From contig JAEOTZ010000018.1 of assembly GCA_016839585.1 (NCBI GenBank), forward strand, positions 1-64,000: a DNA stretch of 64,000 nt, read 5' to 3'. The notes under the pieces were generated by a model. That model saw nothing but the letters and a program-made list of their open reading frames with translations, ran no database searches and had not been told where the DNA came from. Of this stretch, positions 53,630-62,605 are shown piece after piece. The DNA is from Promethearchaeota archaeon (GTDB lineage Archaea; Asgardarchaeota; Lokiarchaeia; Sigyniarchaeales; SOKP01). Made by a program: the position numbers and the translations under genes. Every line of letters begins with the position of its first letter. Within the stretch, counting starts at the first letter, position 1.

Positions 53630-54670
53630 ATGTCTCAAGATCAAATATTATGTATTTCGTATTTTGACCATGTTATAGGTCCAAATACATTATATTGTAG
53701 CGAACAACAATTAAACTCAATAGAAACCCCTGATTTAGGGAGAATTCTTGAATTTAATGAAGAACCGGGAACATTCATATTTGCTTATCGAAAGTATCAG
53801 ACTGTAAATCATATCTTTTATATTGACTCTAAATTGGCTCGAGGAGGCAAGGATCTTATGATGATCTCATATCTTATTAGGACAGCTATTTTTAAAGATG
53901 AAATAGTAGATGTTTTTAAATATTTAGATTCAAAAGCACCTATATTGGAAGAATTTGCTTCTGAAATCAAAAAACTAAAAGAAATTTCAAGGTTATTACA
54001 TGTTGAGAAAAGTGCAGTTTCAAGTGAGAGTATTCTTGATCTAGCCAATGATACATTGAAAAAAGAATTTTTAAGAATATTTAATAATTATTATAGAAAG
54101 TTAACTCCAAGATTCCAATTTGAACCTCCATTAAAGGGCAAGCAATATATTAAAAAAATCTTTATAATTGGGGCTCCAAAGGCAGGAAAAAGTACTTTTT
54201 TAAAAAATATTGAATTAATTCAATTTTTAAATATAAAAAACAACGATATAACCACACGGTTTCTTGAAGTTTTAATCGAGAATTTAGAAATTTTACATTA
54301 TGATGACGTCAAAAAGGAATTCAAATGTAAATTTTTTGATAATTTTGATGACTGTATTAAAAATGCTCAAGGATTTATTGTACTAGCAAATATTACAGAT
54401 AAAAGATCAATAGATATAACAAAGAAGCTTTTTAATATCATTAAAGATAAATGTACAGAATTAATAAATGAAAAAATACCACCCGTTTTAATAGTTGGTA
54501 ATAAATTTAAGAATAAAGAAAAGTACAATATCGAATATATTTTCCAAATTTTTAAATTAAAAGATTTGCAGCAAAAGGGTGTGAAAGTTAAATATCAGCC
54601 GCTAAATGTAATGACCGACGATGATGAGGTTATGAAAGCACTACGATGGCTAATAAAAAGCTTATTATAA
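53630..54670 (+). CDS. Longin-like domain fused to a divergent small GTPase
   Basis: A 346-residue protein in two parts. Residues 1-110 have the look of longin/roadblock-like domains used in eukaryotic trafficking proteins: ILCISYFDHVIGPNTLYC and the following beta-rich segment with IFYIDSK. The C-terminal half is a GTPase: P-loop GAPKAGKS at residues 181-188 and VGNKFKNKEKY (guanine motif, where the usual Asp is replaced by Phe-Lys). The DxxG region (FFDNFDD) is degenerate, so GTP hydrolysis may be altered. The ATG at 53630 (MSQDQ) is chosen over TTG at 53603. The longin assignment is by resemblance only. Confidence 0.75.
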   Translation: MSQDQILCISYFDHVIGPNTLYCSEQQLNSIETPDLGRILEFNEEPGTFIFAYRKYQTVNHIFYIDSKLARGGKDLMMISYLIRTAIFKDEIVDVFKYLDSKAPILEEFASEIKKLKEISRLLHVEKSAVSSESILDLANDTLKKEFLRIFNNYYRKLTPRFQFEPPLKGKQYIKKIFIIGAPKAGKSTFLKNIELIQFLNIKNNDITTRFLEVLIENLEILHYDDVKKEFKCKFFDNFDDCIKNAQGFIVLANITDKRSIDITKKLFNIIKDKCTELINEKIPPVLIVGNKFKNKEKYNIEYIFQIFKLKDLQQKGVKVKYQPLNVMTDDDEVMKALRWLIKSLL

Positions 54671-54802
54671 AATCTTAATGATTTTTGTTGTTTCAAAATC
54701 CAGAGATATGCCCTAACAAATCTTATAAATCATTAAGAATATAATAAATAAAAATAGATCGTTATTCATAAATTAAATATCAAGTGAATAATAGTTAGAA
54801 AA

Positions 54803-55153
54803 ATGGCACTAAAAGGAATTTTATGGAGTATAGTTTTTTTCCTTACAGCAGCTATATATAGTGCAATCCCTACATACTTAATTGTTAGATATTGGGCATG
54901 GTTAAATACATTTCCAATATATACTCTATCCCTACTGATGTTATTTTTATGGATAGTCAGTTTAATTGTAGTATTAATTTACATTGTTGCTATGATTCGA
55001 GCAATTATTCAGAGAAAGAACGAAGAGGGCCTAGGTATTCCTAAAGGTGTAAAAGGTTTTGGATTAGTTTCTACAGCAATAGCACTGTTGTTTATGTTAG
55101 TTTGGTTTATTATTTTTGATCAAATTGCTTTTTTTGTAATGGCTCCTCCTTAA
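54803..55153 (+). CDS. Small membrane protein, unknown
   Basis: A 116-residue protein with three predicted spans (about residues 5-27, 41-66 and 84-112) and a charged loop (QRKNEEGLGIPKG). No family recognised. A TATA-like region and an AT-rich leader precede it. It is convergent with the UroD-like gene at 55191. Confidence 0.72.
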   Translation: MALKGILWSIVFFLTAAIYSAIPTYLIVRYWAWLNTFPIYTLSLLMLFLWIVSLIVVLIYIVAMIRAIIQRKNEEGLGIPKGVKGFGLVSTAIALLFMLVWFIIFDQIAFFVMAPP

Positions 55154-55190
55154 TTTATTCTTCATATTTAAAATTAGCTTTTTATAAAGT

Positions 55191-56366
55191 TTAAAAATTT
55201 AGAGGATATTGCCCAAATTCGCGAGTAGCTTCGACCATCCATCTTAAATTTTGTACTTTTACAGCAGGATGCATATTGGCAGCAGAAATAATAAACCCCC
55301 CTCCTGGTCCTGCTGTTTTAATGGCATATTTTACAGCATCATAAACCTCATCTTTGGTTCCATATACAAGAACATGTGCTACATCTATATTACCCATAAG
55401 ACAAAGCTTATGACCTACTTTCTTTTTAACCAAAGCTAAATCAACTCCGGCAGTAGGTTCAAGACTTTGAAGACCATCAAAACCACAATCAACTATAAAA
55501 TCTAATAATGGTGTAATTTGACCATCAGTATGAAGAACTATTTTTTGTCCTCTTTCATGAACAGCATCAGTAATAATCCTATAAGCAGGTAATAATACCT
55601 CATAAAATTTCTTTGGACTCATCATTGGACCCGTATGATAAGCCAAGTCACCAGATTCAATAAATAATTCTGTTCCAACCTCTATATAGCTTCTATAACA
55701 AGCAGCAGTGAATTCAGCTATTACTTCATGAACCTCTTTTATGAATCTTGGATTTTTATGAAGCATCTTTGAATAATAAGTCATCCCCATTCCTTGGCTT
55801 GCACTTTCAAAAACACCTGCTAAATCATTTGTAACTGCTACAAATATTTTATCTTTATGTTTTTTATTTATACGGCGATAAAATTTCTTGACCATTTTTG
55901 TGTATTTCTCGGTTATAGGTCCCTCTAAATTTTCTTTTGTTTCTTTCCATTTCTCAAGGGAATTCATAGTACCATATAAATAGTAAGGGTTAAAATTCCC
56001 CTCATTATTACGAGCTTCCCAGACTCGTCCAAATATATCTTTCATTAAGTTTCTTTCATCAGAAGACTCATCAATAAATTCGACAGGTACTATGCCCACT
56101 TGCATACAATCGAGCCCAATCTCGGCTGCAGCTTCCACACATCGAGAAAAAATTGATGTTTCTACGGATTCAACTAATTTACTGATTTCTTCTGCCCAAT
56201 TATCAGGATGATCATGTTTAACTTGATCTAATGTATCAAAATCAGTTATTTGAGGTTTTCCAAGAATTTCATCTACATTATTAGCATCAATGAGAATAGT
56301 ATGGCATGGGACGCAATCTGGTTCATCTAAATTTAAAGCTGTGAGTACTCGTTCTCTACAATTCAT
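55191..56366 (-). CDS. Uroporphyrinogen decarboxylase-like methyltransferase (MtaA/CmuA type)
   Basis: A 391-residue protein of the URO-D/MtaA family. The zinc-site region has LHTDGQITPLLDFIVDCGFD (His present, Asp in place of the usual Cys), followed by LEPTAGVDLALVKKKVG, LMGNIDVAHVLVYGT and GGFIISAANMHPAV. Members transfer methyl groups between corrinoid proteins and thiols in anaerobic methylotrophy or methoxy-compound use. No corrinoid protein is adjacent, so the partner must lie elsewhere. Confidence 0.87.
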   Translation of the reverse strand: MNCRERVLTALNLDEPDCVPCHTILIDANNVDEILGKPQITDFDTLDQVKHDHPDNWAEEISKLVESVETSIFSRCVEAAAEIGLDCMQVGIVPVEFIDESSDERNLMKDIFGRVWEARNNEGNFNPYYLYGTMNSLEKWKETKENLEGPITEKYTKMVKKFYRRINKKHKDKIFVAVTNDLAGVFESASQGMGMTYYSKMLHKNPRFIKEVHEVIAEFTAACYRSYIEVGTELFIESGDLAYHTGPMMSPKKFYEVLLPAYRIITDAVHERGQKIVLHTDGQITPLLDFIVDCGFDGLQSLEPTAGVDLALVKKKVGHKLCLMGNIDVAHVLVYGTKDEVYDAVKYAIKTAGPGGGFIISAANMHPAVKVQNLRWMVEATREFGQYPLNF

Positions 56367-56424
56367 ATTTTACAATATTTTTTCTATTTAATTGAAAATT
56401 TATGTTTAAAATTATAAAAAATTT

Positions 56425-57639
56425 TCATTTCGTTAATATTTTTAGAAATCTGACAAAAATGTTAGGTTTTTTTAATATAAATTTTATAAAGAAAGAAAGA
56501 AATAATGGATTTTTTATTAGTTTAGTTAATAAGCCTTTTGGAAAATCCATATCCCCATAAATAGAGATTAAATGTTCAATTTTACTAGTTTTAATCATTT
56601 GGAACATTTTTTCATAATCATAATTTGTAAATAATTCTAATACAGTTCTTATAAGATAATGAATCTTTAGTTGTTTTCCTATAGTAGATCGACTAGGTCT
56701 TTCATAAAACCTTCTAATAAAACTACTTGAAAAATTATTCATGTTAAAACATTTTATAATACAATTTGCTGCATATTTAGCACCGGTTAATAGCATTATA
56801 ATACCTCCTCCCGTCGTTGCTTTAACTTGACAAGCTGAATCTCCTAAGAGCAAGACATTATCGAATGCTGATTTATTCAATATACCATATGGAATAATTC
56901 CTCCTTGATGCTCAATTGCCTTTAAGGAGTCAATTTTTAACTTTTTCAAAAAGATACGAAAATTTCTGGCAACATTTTTAGCAGATGCGAGCCCTATACG
57001 ACAAATATTATTGAAACCCTCAGGGATAATCCATCCAAATAATTCTTTCCATCGAGGGTCAAAATACATTACAACCTCATCATCTCTAAAATTACCTTGA
57101 ATCCGAATTTGAGTAGCATACAGTTTATTGTACTTAATTCCCATCAGTTTTGCAACAGAAGATAGAGGTCCATCACATCCAACTAAAATTTTAGTTGTTA
57201 ATCTTCGTTTTGAAGTTTCTACTGTTATGATCTGCTTCTTTTCTTGGACTAAATATCTATATTTTAATGATTTAAATCTCTCTTCAAGATAGTAAGTAAT
57301 ATTTGGATTATCTTTAACTTTCGAATAAAATAATAGGTCTAAAGCATGGCGATCTATGATATAAGGTTGTTCATTCCCAGACAACCTTATAATTTTTCCA
57401 GAAGGAGCAACTAATTTAACTTTATCTACACGATTTTGTACAATTTCTTGAGGAAGCTCAATTAATTGAGATAATTTTTGAGAAACAATACCAGCGCATT
57501 GGACAGGCAATCCAATTTCTTTATGTTCTTCGATAACAGCTATTTTTAACTTTGTTTTAGATAATAGATAACATAAATAATTACCTGCAATACTTCCTCC
57601 TATAATACAGACATCATAATGCTCGATATTTCTATCCAT
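56425..57639 (-). CDS. Geranylgeranyl reductase-family flavoprotein
   Basis: A 404-residue FAD protein. The dinucleotide motif VCIIGGSIAGNYLCYLLS, the EEHKEIGLPVQCAGIVS loop, and GDSACQVKATTGGGIIMLL are those of geranylgeranyl reductases, which saturate isoprenoid side chains of archaeal ether lipids. Reducing partner is probably a ferredoxin. It lies in the same direction as the MBL gene upstream, 52 bases apart. Lipid saturation is the most likely role, which would complement the inositol-lipid cluster. Confidence 0.9.
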   Translation of the reverse strand: MDRNIEHYDVCIIGGSIAGNYLCYLLSKTKLKIAVIEEHKEIGLPVQCAGIVSQKLSQLIELPQEIVQNRVDKVKLVAPSGKIIRLSGNEQPYIIDRHALDLLFYSKVKDNPNITYYLEERFKSLKYRYLVQEKKQIITVETSKRRLTTKILVGCDGPLSSVAKLMGIKYNKLYATQIRIQGNFRDDEVVMYFDPRWKELFGWIIPEGFNNICRIGLASAKNVARNFRIFLKKLKIDSLKAIEHQGGIIPYGILNKSAFDNVLLLGDSACQVKATTGGGIIMLLTGAKYAANCIIKCFNMNNFSSSFIRRFYERPSRSTIGKQLKIHYLIRTVLELFTNYDYEKMFQMIKTSKIEHLISIYGDMDFPKGLLTKLIKNPLFLSFFIKFILKKPNIFVRFLKILTK

Positions 57640-57691
57640 TATGAAAGAATAAAGAAGATTAGTAATTAGAAGTTTTTGGAAAAATAATTAA

Positions 57692-58678
57692 TTACTCTTT
57701 CCTATAACCTAGATCCATCATCATGCCATAAACTATACCTAAAGCAATGCTATTAAAAACAGGGTTATGATCAGCAGTTAGATCTGTTCTTTCAGTTAGA
57801 ATAGGTATTATCTTATTAACAATATATTTAGTATCAGGTTTTTCTTCATAGAATTTTATTATTAATTTTCTAAATTTTTTCATAAAGGATTCATGTTCTA
57901 ATAAAATTTCTTTTATATTTTTTTCTCCATTAACGATTCCAAAATGACCAAAACCTGCTATTAAGGGTTGAAGTTTCTTAAGATTTTCAATTGAATTCAT
58001 ATAGTCTTTATGATTATAATATACTGGCATTGATACTGGCATCGTTACTAATTTCGTAGTGTGATACAACGTCCCTACAGCTTCTCCAAAAAATAGAAAT
58101 TCAATTATATTATTCCTTATTAACATAGAAGATTGGTGGTCAGGAGTATGTCCTGGAGTTTTTAAAATTACTAATTTTATTTCTGATCCATTTTTATAAA
58201 ATGTATCAACAATATCAAAATCGGCATTAAAAATTAGATTTGGTTCTATGATTTTGAAAGCTTTATTTTCGATTGGTTTCATATCACCAACAAGATTTCC
58301 ATAAGTACGTCTTGCTCGATCTAAATGGCTTTCATAGTTATTTAGTAATTCTTTAGTTTGTTGATTTGTAATAATTTTAACGTCTTGATTATGTTTTTTT
58401 ATCTCTTCATATAATTTCCATAAACCACCATTATGATCAAAATGATGATGAGATGTAATAAGATACTTTATTGAAGATAAGGGAATTTTATGATTTTTAA
58501 GGTATCTTAGAGTTTTTTTAACATCTAATGATGAACCACAATCAAATAAGATTGAACAGTCATCGAATACTCCAAGATACAGGGACAGCATTCGAGTTGT
58601 TCCATATGCTCTCACATCAATTTGATGAAGATAATCACTTACCTTTCCGGATGTGGTAGTGATTAATTCTTGAACCAT
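57692..58678 (-). CDS. Metallo-beta-lactamase-fold hydrolase
   Basis: A 328-residue MBL protein with the HxHxDH metal motif in TSHHHFDHNGG (about residues 76-86), plus a GHTPDH with its metal His. A beta-strand-rich N-terminus precedes it, and the C-terminal helical part ends with LGIVYGMMMDLGYRKE. Such enzymes hydrolyse thioesters, lactones or nucleic acids; the substrate is unclear. Confidence 0.88.
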   Translation of the reverse strand: MVQELITTTSGKVSDYLHQIDVRAYGTTRMLSLYLGVFDDCSILFDCGSSLDVKKTLRYLKNHKIPLSSIKYLITSHHHFDHNGGLWKLYEEIKKHNQDVKIITNQQTKELLNNYESHLDRARRTYGNLVGDMKPIENKAFKIIEPNLIFNADFDIVDTFYKNGSEIKLVILKTPGHTPDHQSSMLIRNNIIEFLFFGEAVGTLYHTTKLVTMPVSMPVYYNHKDYMNSIENLKKLQPLIAGFGHFGIVNGEKNIKEILLEHESFMKKFRKLIIKFYEEKPDTKYIVNKIIPILTERTDLTADHNPVFNSIALGIVYGMMMDLGYRKE

Positions 58679-58773
58679 AGATAGACTAATTAAAAATAGA
58701 ATAAGAATGATTTTGTTATAATATAAAATTGACTAAGATGATAAAAGTAAAAATTTTTTTTAGAAATATAGAT

Positions 58774-60963
58774 TTAAAGACTAAGCTTTTCTTTCCATGA
58801 CTTCATTGATAACTTTAATTCTTCTCTTTCAGGTCGACTGAGTAATTCAATATTTTTTTTGAGTTCAGTACTAACATTGTGGATGCTTTTTAAAATGCTA
58901 TTATATCCTTCTATTTTAACATATTCACTTTGAAATCTTTCTAGAGTAGATGAAATTTCAATTCCTGTCATTTTATCTAAATTATTGATGATATCATTAA
59001 ATTGTTTTGAAATAAAAGATGGTTTTTTCTCTTCTGGTTCTGCTTTTGCTGGAAGAGGAGCCTCTTTAGCTAGTTTAGACATAATTTTAGGTTCATGAAT
59101 AACCGGTTCTAATTGTGTCTCCTCTTTTGAGAGTGAACTTTTAATGGATCGCATAATTTCTTTTCTTGCAGAAACCCACGCATCTTCAAGGACAGGAACA
59201 AAAATTTTAATATGTTCTTCAATTATACTTCCAATTCCTGCAATTTCAGTTATAGTTTCTCCTCGAAACTCAGTTTTAGAAAGTACACATAGGATTACTT
59301 CTTCATAATCCCTGTTTATTCCCCATAAATTTTGTAATGTGCGGTTTCTGTAATCAACGTTATCCATTTTATCGAATTCTCGTAAGATTGCTTCATGTAC
59401 CGGTGATGTTGGGTCAATATAAGAAGCGATTCTAAAATTTATTCTAGAAGGTCGTGCTTTTATAGCATCAATATCAACGTCAGTGATTTGAGGTGCAACT
59501 ATTAAAACTCGCATTTTAGCTTTTGCAATTTCATCATTAATATGAGCTTTAGCACTTTCCATAGACCGGATAAACCAAATATCCTTCATAGTAAACAATG
59601 AACCCCTTTTTGCTTGATCCCAGAACTCCTTGGTAGTTATCTCGCTAATTTCCAATCTTTTTAATATATCCTCTAATGTGTTATTTAAAGTATCTACAAT
59701 TTCTCTTGAAAAAACGTCTTTTATATTACCAAATGATTGAAAAATTCCGCCAGAAATGCCGCTTATTTTTTCTTCTGCCATTTTAACAGCTTTATCGAAA
59801 TTTTCACTCATTTCTGAAAATATCTTATCCGTATCTTCACCAGACTTAGCAGTAATCCCCTTAATATTTTTCACTGCGTCTTCAATTGTTTTTTTTAAGT
59901 TTGAAATAATTTCAGTGTCTAATCCTTGAGTTGCTTTTTTCAATTCATCTACAAAAACAGTTTGACTTACACTTAATTGTATATTAATATTATCTGTTAT
60001 TTCTTTTAATCGATTTGCTATTATTTTTTCAATTACATCAACCACAGTTTGCTGGAGTACACCCAAACGTAATTTTCGCAAATTTTCAGCTATTATTTCT
60101 TTTAGTTCTTCAAATTGATCTTTTAATGCATCAAGTTGATTGTTAATAATTTGAGACGTTTTTGTATTAAGATTTTCAAATTGTTTAGTTAGATCTCCAA
60201 TTTGTTCTTCCGAAATAGTTTTTGCAAAATCACCAAGACTACTTACATCCACTGATATATTTCTAATTTTATCAATTGCCGCAACGGTATCATCAAATTC
60301 TTGTTTTTGAGCATGGATTTGATCTATCATCTTTTGTTTTAAATTACCAATGAGTTCACCAGAGTCTTTAAGTTTCTCCATATCTTTAGCTTCAGACTCT
60401 AGCTGAGTGAAAGCTTTATCCAATTGAGTTGGTAATTTTGATTTTATATTTGAAATGAAGTCATAAAAGCTTCTTAATTGAGCAACTAAAGCAGCATAAG
60501 GTGGTAACGCGGCATAATGTGGTGTAGCACCAATAATTTCTTTAAATAATCCCTTTTCAACAAATTTATCTGCAATTTTTTTACAATCCTCTTTAGGTTT
60601 ACTTATTAAAAGTGCCATTTCACCTAGAGAAACAGCTTCTCTTCCAGTTGTTCGAAAGTATAATTCTATTTCTTCATCATTTAAATCAATCTCACTTAAT
60701 ACTTGTCTTGTTAATTCTTCTGAATATACAACTTCCTCTTCTTTTCTCACAACATCTTTAATTTCGAAGTTTTCTACTTCTAAATATTGATTAATGAAGA
60801 CTATTAATTTATGAGGAGGATCACCATGAACATATTCCTTCTTAATAGGGAATTTTTTGACTTCCTTATACTCATCTTTTGATATTTTGAACTTAATTTC
60901 TTTTAAACATATTTTACAACTAACTGGAATATCAATTTCATCTTTTTCCTTAAACAGATACAT
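58774..60963 (-). CDS. Asgard-type coiled-coil protein with TrmB/PLD-like C-terminal domain
   Basis: A 729-residue protein. The N-terminus (1-65) has CKICLKEIKFKISKDEY and HGDPPHKLIVFINQYLEVEN, a small domain that I associate with Asgard proteins. Residues 85-150 look like a winged helix (LFRTTGREAVSLGEMALLI reads here as ELYFRTTGREAVSLGEMALL). Residues 190-470 form a long coiled coil. A C-terminal alpha/beta domain follows (LFTMKDIWFIRSMESAKAHI, AKMRVLIVAPQITDVDI) similar to the sugar-binding/PLD-like end of TrmB regulators. The last 100 residues are charged. It is in one operon with the next gene. No function is known. Confidence 0.8.
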   Translation of the reverse strand: MYLFKEKDEIDIPVSCKICLKEIKFKISKDEYKEVKKFPIKKEYVHGDPPHKLIVFINQYLEVENFEIKDVVRKEEEVVYSEELTRQVLSEIDLNDEEIELYFRTTGREAVSLGEMALLISKPKEDCKKIADKFVEKGLFKEIIGATPHYAALPPYAALVAQLRSFYDFISNIKSKLPTQLDKAFTQLESEAKDMEKLKDSGELIGNLKQKMIDQIHAQKQEFDDTVAAIDKIRNISVDVSSLGDFAKTISEEQIGDLTKQFENLNTKTSQIINNQLDALKDQFEELKEIIAENLRKLRLGVLQQTVVDVIEKIIANRLKEITDNINIQLSVSQTVFVDELKKATQGLDTEIISNLKKTIEDAVKNIKGITAKSGEDTDKIFSEMSENFDKAVKMAEEKISGISGGIFQSFGNIKDVFSREIVDTLNNTLEDILKRLEISEITTKEFWDQAKRGSLFTMKDIWFIRSMESAKAHINDEIAKAKMRVLIVAPQITDVDIDAIKARPSRINFRIASYIDPTSPVHEAILREFDKMDNVDYRNRTLQNLWGINRDYEEVILCVLSKTEFRGETITEIAGIGSIIEEHIKIFVPVLEDAWVSARKEIMRSIKSSLSKEETQLEPVIHEPKIMSKLAKEAPLPAKAEPEEKKPSFISKQFNDIINNLDKMTGIEISSTLERFQSEYVKIEGYNSILKSIHNVSTELKKNIELLSRPEREELKLSMKSWKEKLSL

Positions 60964-60994
60964 CTTTTAATATCATCTCTTTTATTAAATTAAT

Positions 60995-62248
60995 CTAAAA
61001 AGTAACCTTCTCTGGATATGTTATCTCTAATAAAGTAAGGGCTTTTTTGGCTATTTCATAGGTAATTGCTCCATCAGTATCTTGGTTTTTAAAAGCTTCT
61101 CTAATTTTTGGTAATAGATATTCTGGGAAAATAATTAATGGTTTAATATCTGTAAGTAACAGTATCCAACTTCGCTTTTTATCATCTTTAATCTCAGTAA
61201 TAATATTCAAATCCTTTAAATCATCAAGGAGAATCTCTGTTACTGCAAATTCGCTAAATATTTTAGGAATTTTGTCAAGAGGATAATGATTATGTCGCAT
61301 GAGCACAAAAAAATCATATACATCAGGATTTAGCATGATAGATGCTAATTTTTTTGTTTCTTCAACTGGTTGCGTATATGGATCGTAATTTGAAAAAAAA
61401 TCAATAACTCTTTGTTTAAATTCTGTTAATAATTCATTTTTTGTTTCTTTGAAATGATTTAATAGATTTTCATTTGGGATTCTTGCCATAAGAATATCTT
61501 TTACTAAAAATAAATATTCTCCTTGGTGTTTAATCTCGCCAGTTTTCTTATCTTTTTCTCCTTTAATCCAGTCACGTCTGATTAAATTTAGTTCTAAGAA
61601 AGGTCTTAGTAAAATATCTACATTTGGGGTAGATTTAAATTTTTCCAATATATCCTTCATTTCTCTTTTAGATATCGGACGATCACGTAAGAGTTCCAAG
61701 ATTTTCATCCTTTCAACACTATTATATATTAAAGAAACTTTCTGAAGTTTATCCAAATTAGATAACCTATCAACTTGAAATATTGTAAACTTTACTTCAT
61801 TTTTTAATCTTATATTTATATTAGAGATTAATGAAACCTGTTTTGAGCTTTTTGCCCGTGTAAGTTTATCAAATATTTTATCCAGTCGATTTCCCATTTC
61901 TTTAATTAGATCCTCAAAAAGCTCAATTTCATCATCTAATTCGAATATTGATATCGCTAAGAATTGTGATCCATCAGCAGATTGCTTAAAATATGAAATA
62001 ATCTGATAAGGAGTTTCTTTTAACCTTCCTGTATAAAAATTGCTGTAGCTATATTTTACGCCGAAGAGTCCAGTTGTATGTTGATAAAATGTAGCAAATA
62101 TATCGTTTTCAGCAATCAATACTGAATAATTATCCTCATTATATGTTTCGTCCCTAAATTCTAATTGTATTGGTTCAAATTCTGGCTCTATTTCGCCTGT
62201 CTCCTTTTGATTTATCTTAAATTGAAATGTTAAAATACCTTGAATCAA
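60995..62248 (-). CDS. Winged-helix-like protein of unknown function (operon partner)
   Basis: A 417-residue protein. The N-terminal half (1-180) is beta-rich with a possible longin/roadblock-like look (VLIAENDIFATFYQHTTGLFGVKYSYS). A helical/winged-helix region follows, e.g. SVERMKILELLRDRPISKREMKDILEKF and a second one near EFAVTEILLDDLKDLNIITE. It starts with TTG preceded by GAGGGAT. The coiled-coil gene starts 31 bases after its stop, so they are co-transcribed. Function unknown; a transcription or scaffold role is possible. Confidence 0.78.
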   Translation of the reverse strand: MIQGILTFQFKINQKETGEIEPEFEPIQLEFRDETYNEDNYSVLIAENDIFATFYQHTTGLFGVKYSYSNFYTGRLKETPYQIISYFKQSADGSQFLAISIFELDDEIELFEDLIKEMGNRLDKIFDKLTRAKSSKQVSLISNINIRLKNEVKFTIFQVDRLSNLDKLQKVSLIYNSVERMKILELLRDRPISKREMKDILEKFKSTPNVDILLRPFLELNLIRRDWIKGEKDKKTGEIKHQGEYLFLVKDILMARIPNENLLNHFKETKNELLTEFKQRVIDFFSNYDPYTQPVEETKKLASIMLNPDVYDFFVLMRHNHYPLDKIPKIFSEFAVTEILLDDLKDLNIITEIKDDKKRSWILLLTDIKPLIIFPEYLLPKIREAFKNQDTDGAITYEIAKKALTLLEITYPEKVTF

Positions 62249-62605
62249 TATTATATCCCTCGAAAATTGTTATTATTTAAATTATATATAATTATTTCTT
62301 AAGCAATTTACTTAATTAAAGTTTATCTAATAATGTTTTAAAAATTTAATTTTCTTTGCTTTAATTATTCTGACTTTTAAACAATAATAAATTATAAATA
62401 ATCAATTCCTGAAATTTATATTATACTATCTATATTATACTAGGTAATTTCAGAATATATTTATAGTAAAATAATGTTTTGAAAACAAAATCACAATTCA
62501 ATAAATTAAATTATATATAATGAATTCTTACTAATAATTTATATTTTTTAATTTACTTGTAAATATTAAATTAATACTCTAAGATAGTTAAGGTAAATTG
62601 AGATT
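62249..62605. promoter_or_regulatory. Divergent intergenic region with a nested repeat
   Basis: About 360 bases between two divergent genes. TATATTATACTA occurs twice, at 62417-62428 and 62431-62442, and the pair is enclosed by an 8-base inverted repeat, CTGAAATT at 62409-62416 and AATTTCAG at 62446-62453. Such a direct repeat within an inverted repeat may be an operator or a hairpin. The remaining sequence is AT-rich with several TATA-like stretches and no reading frame. Confidence 0.4.
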
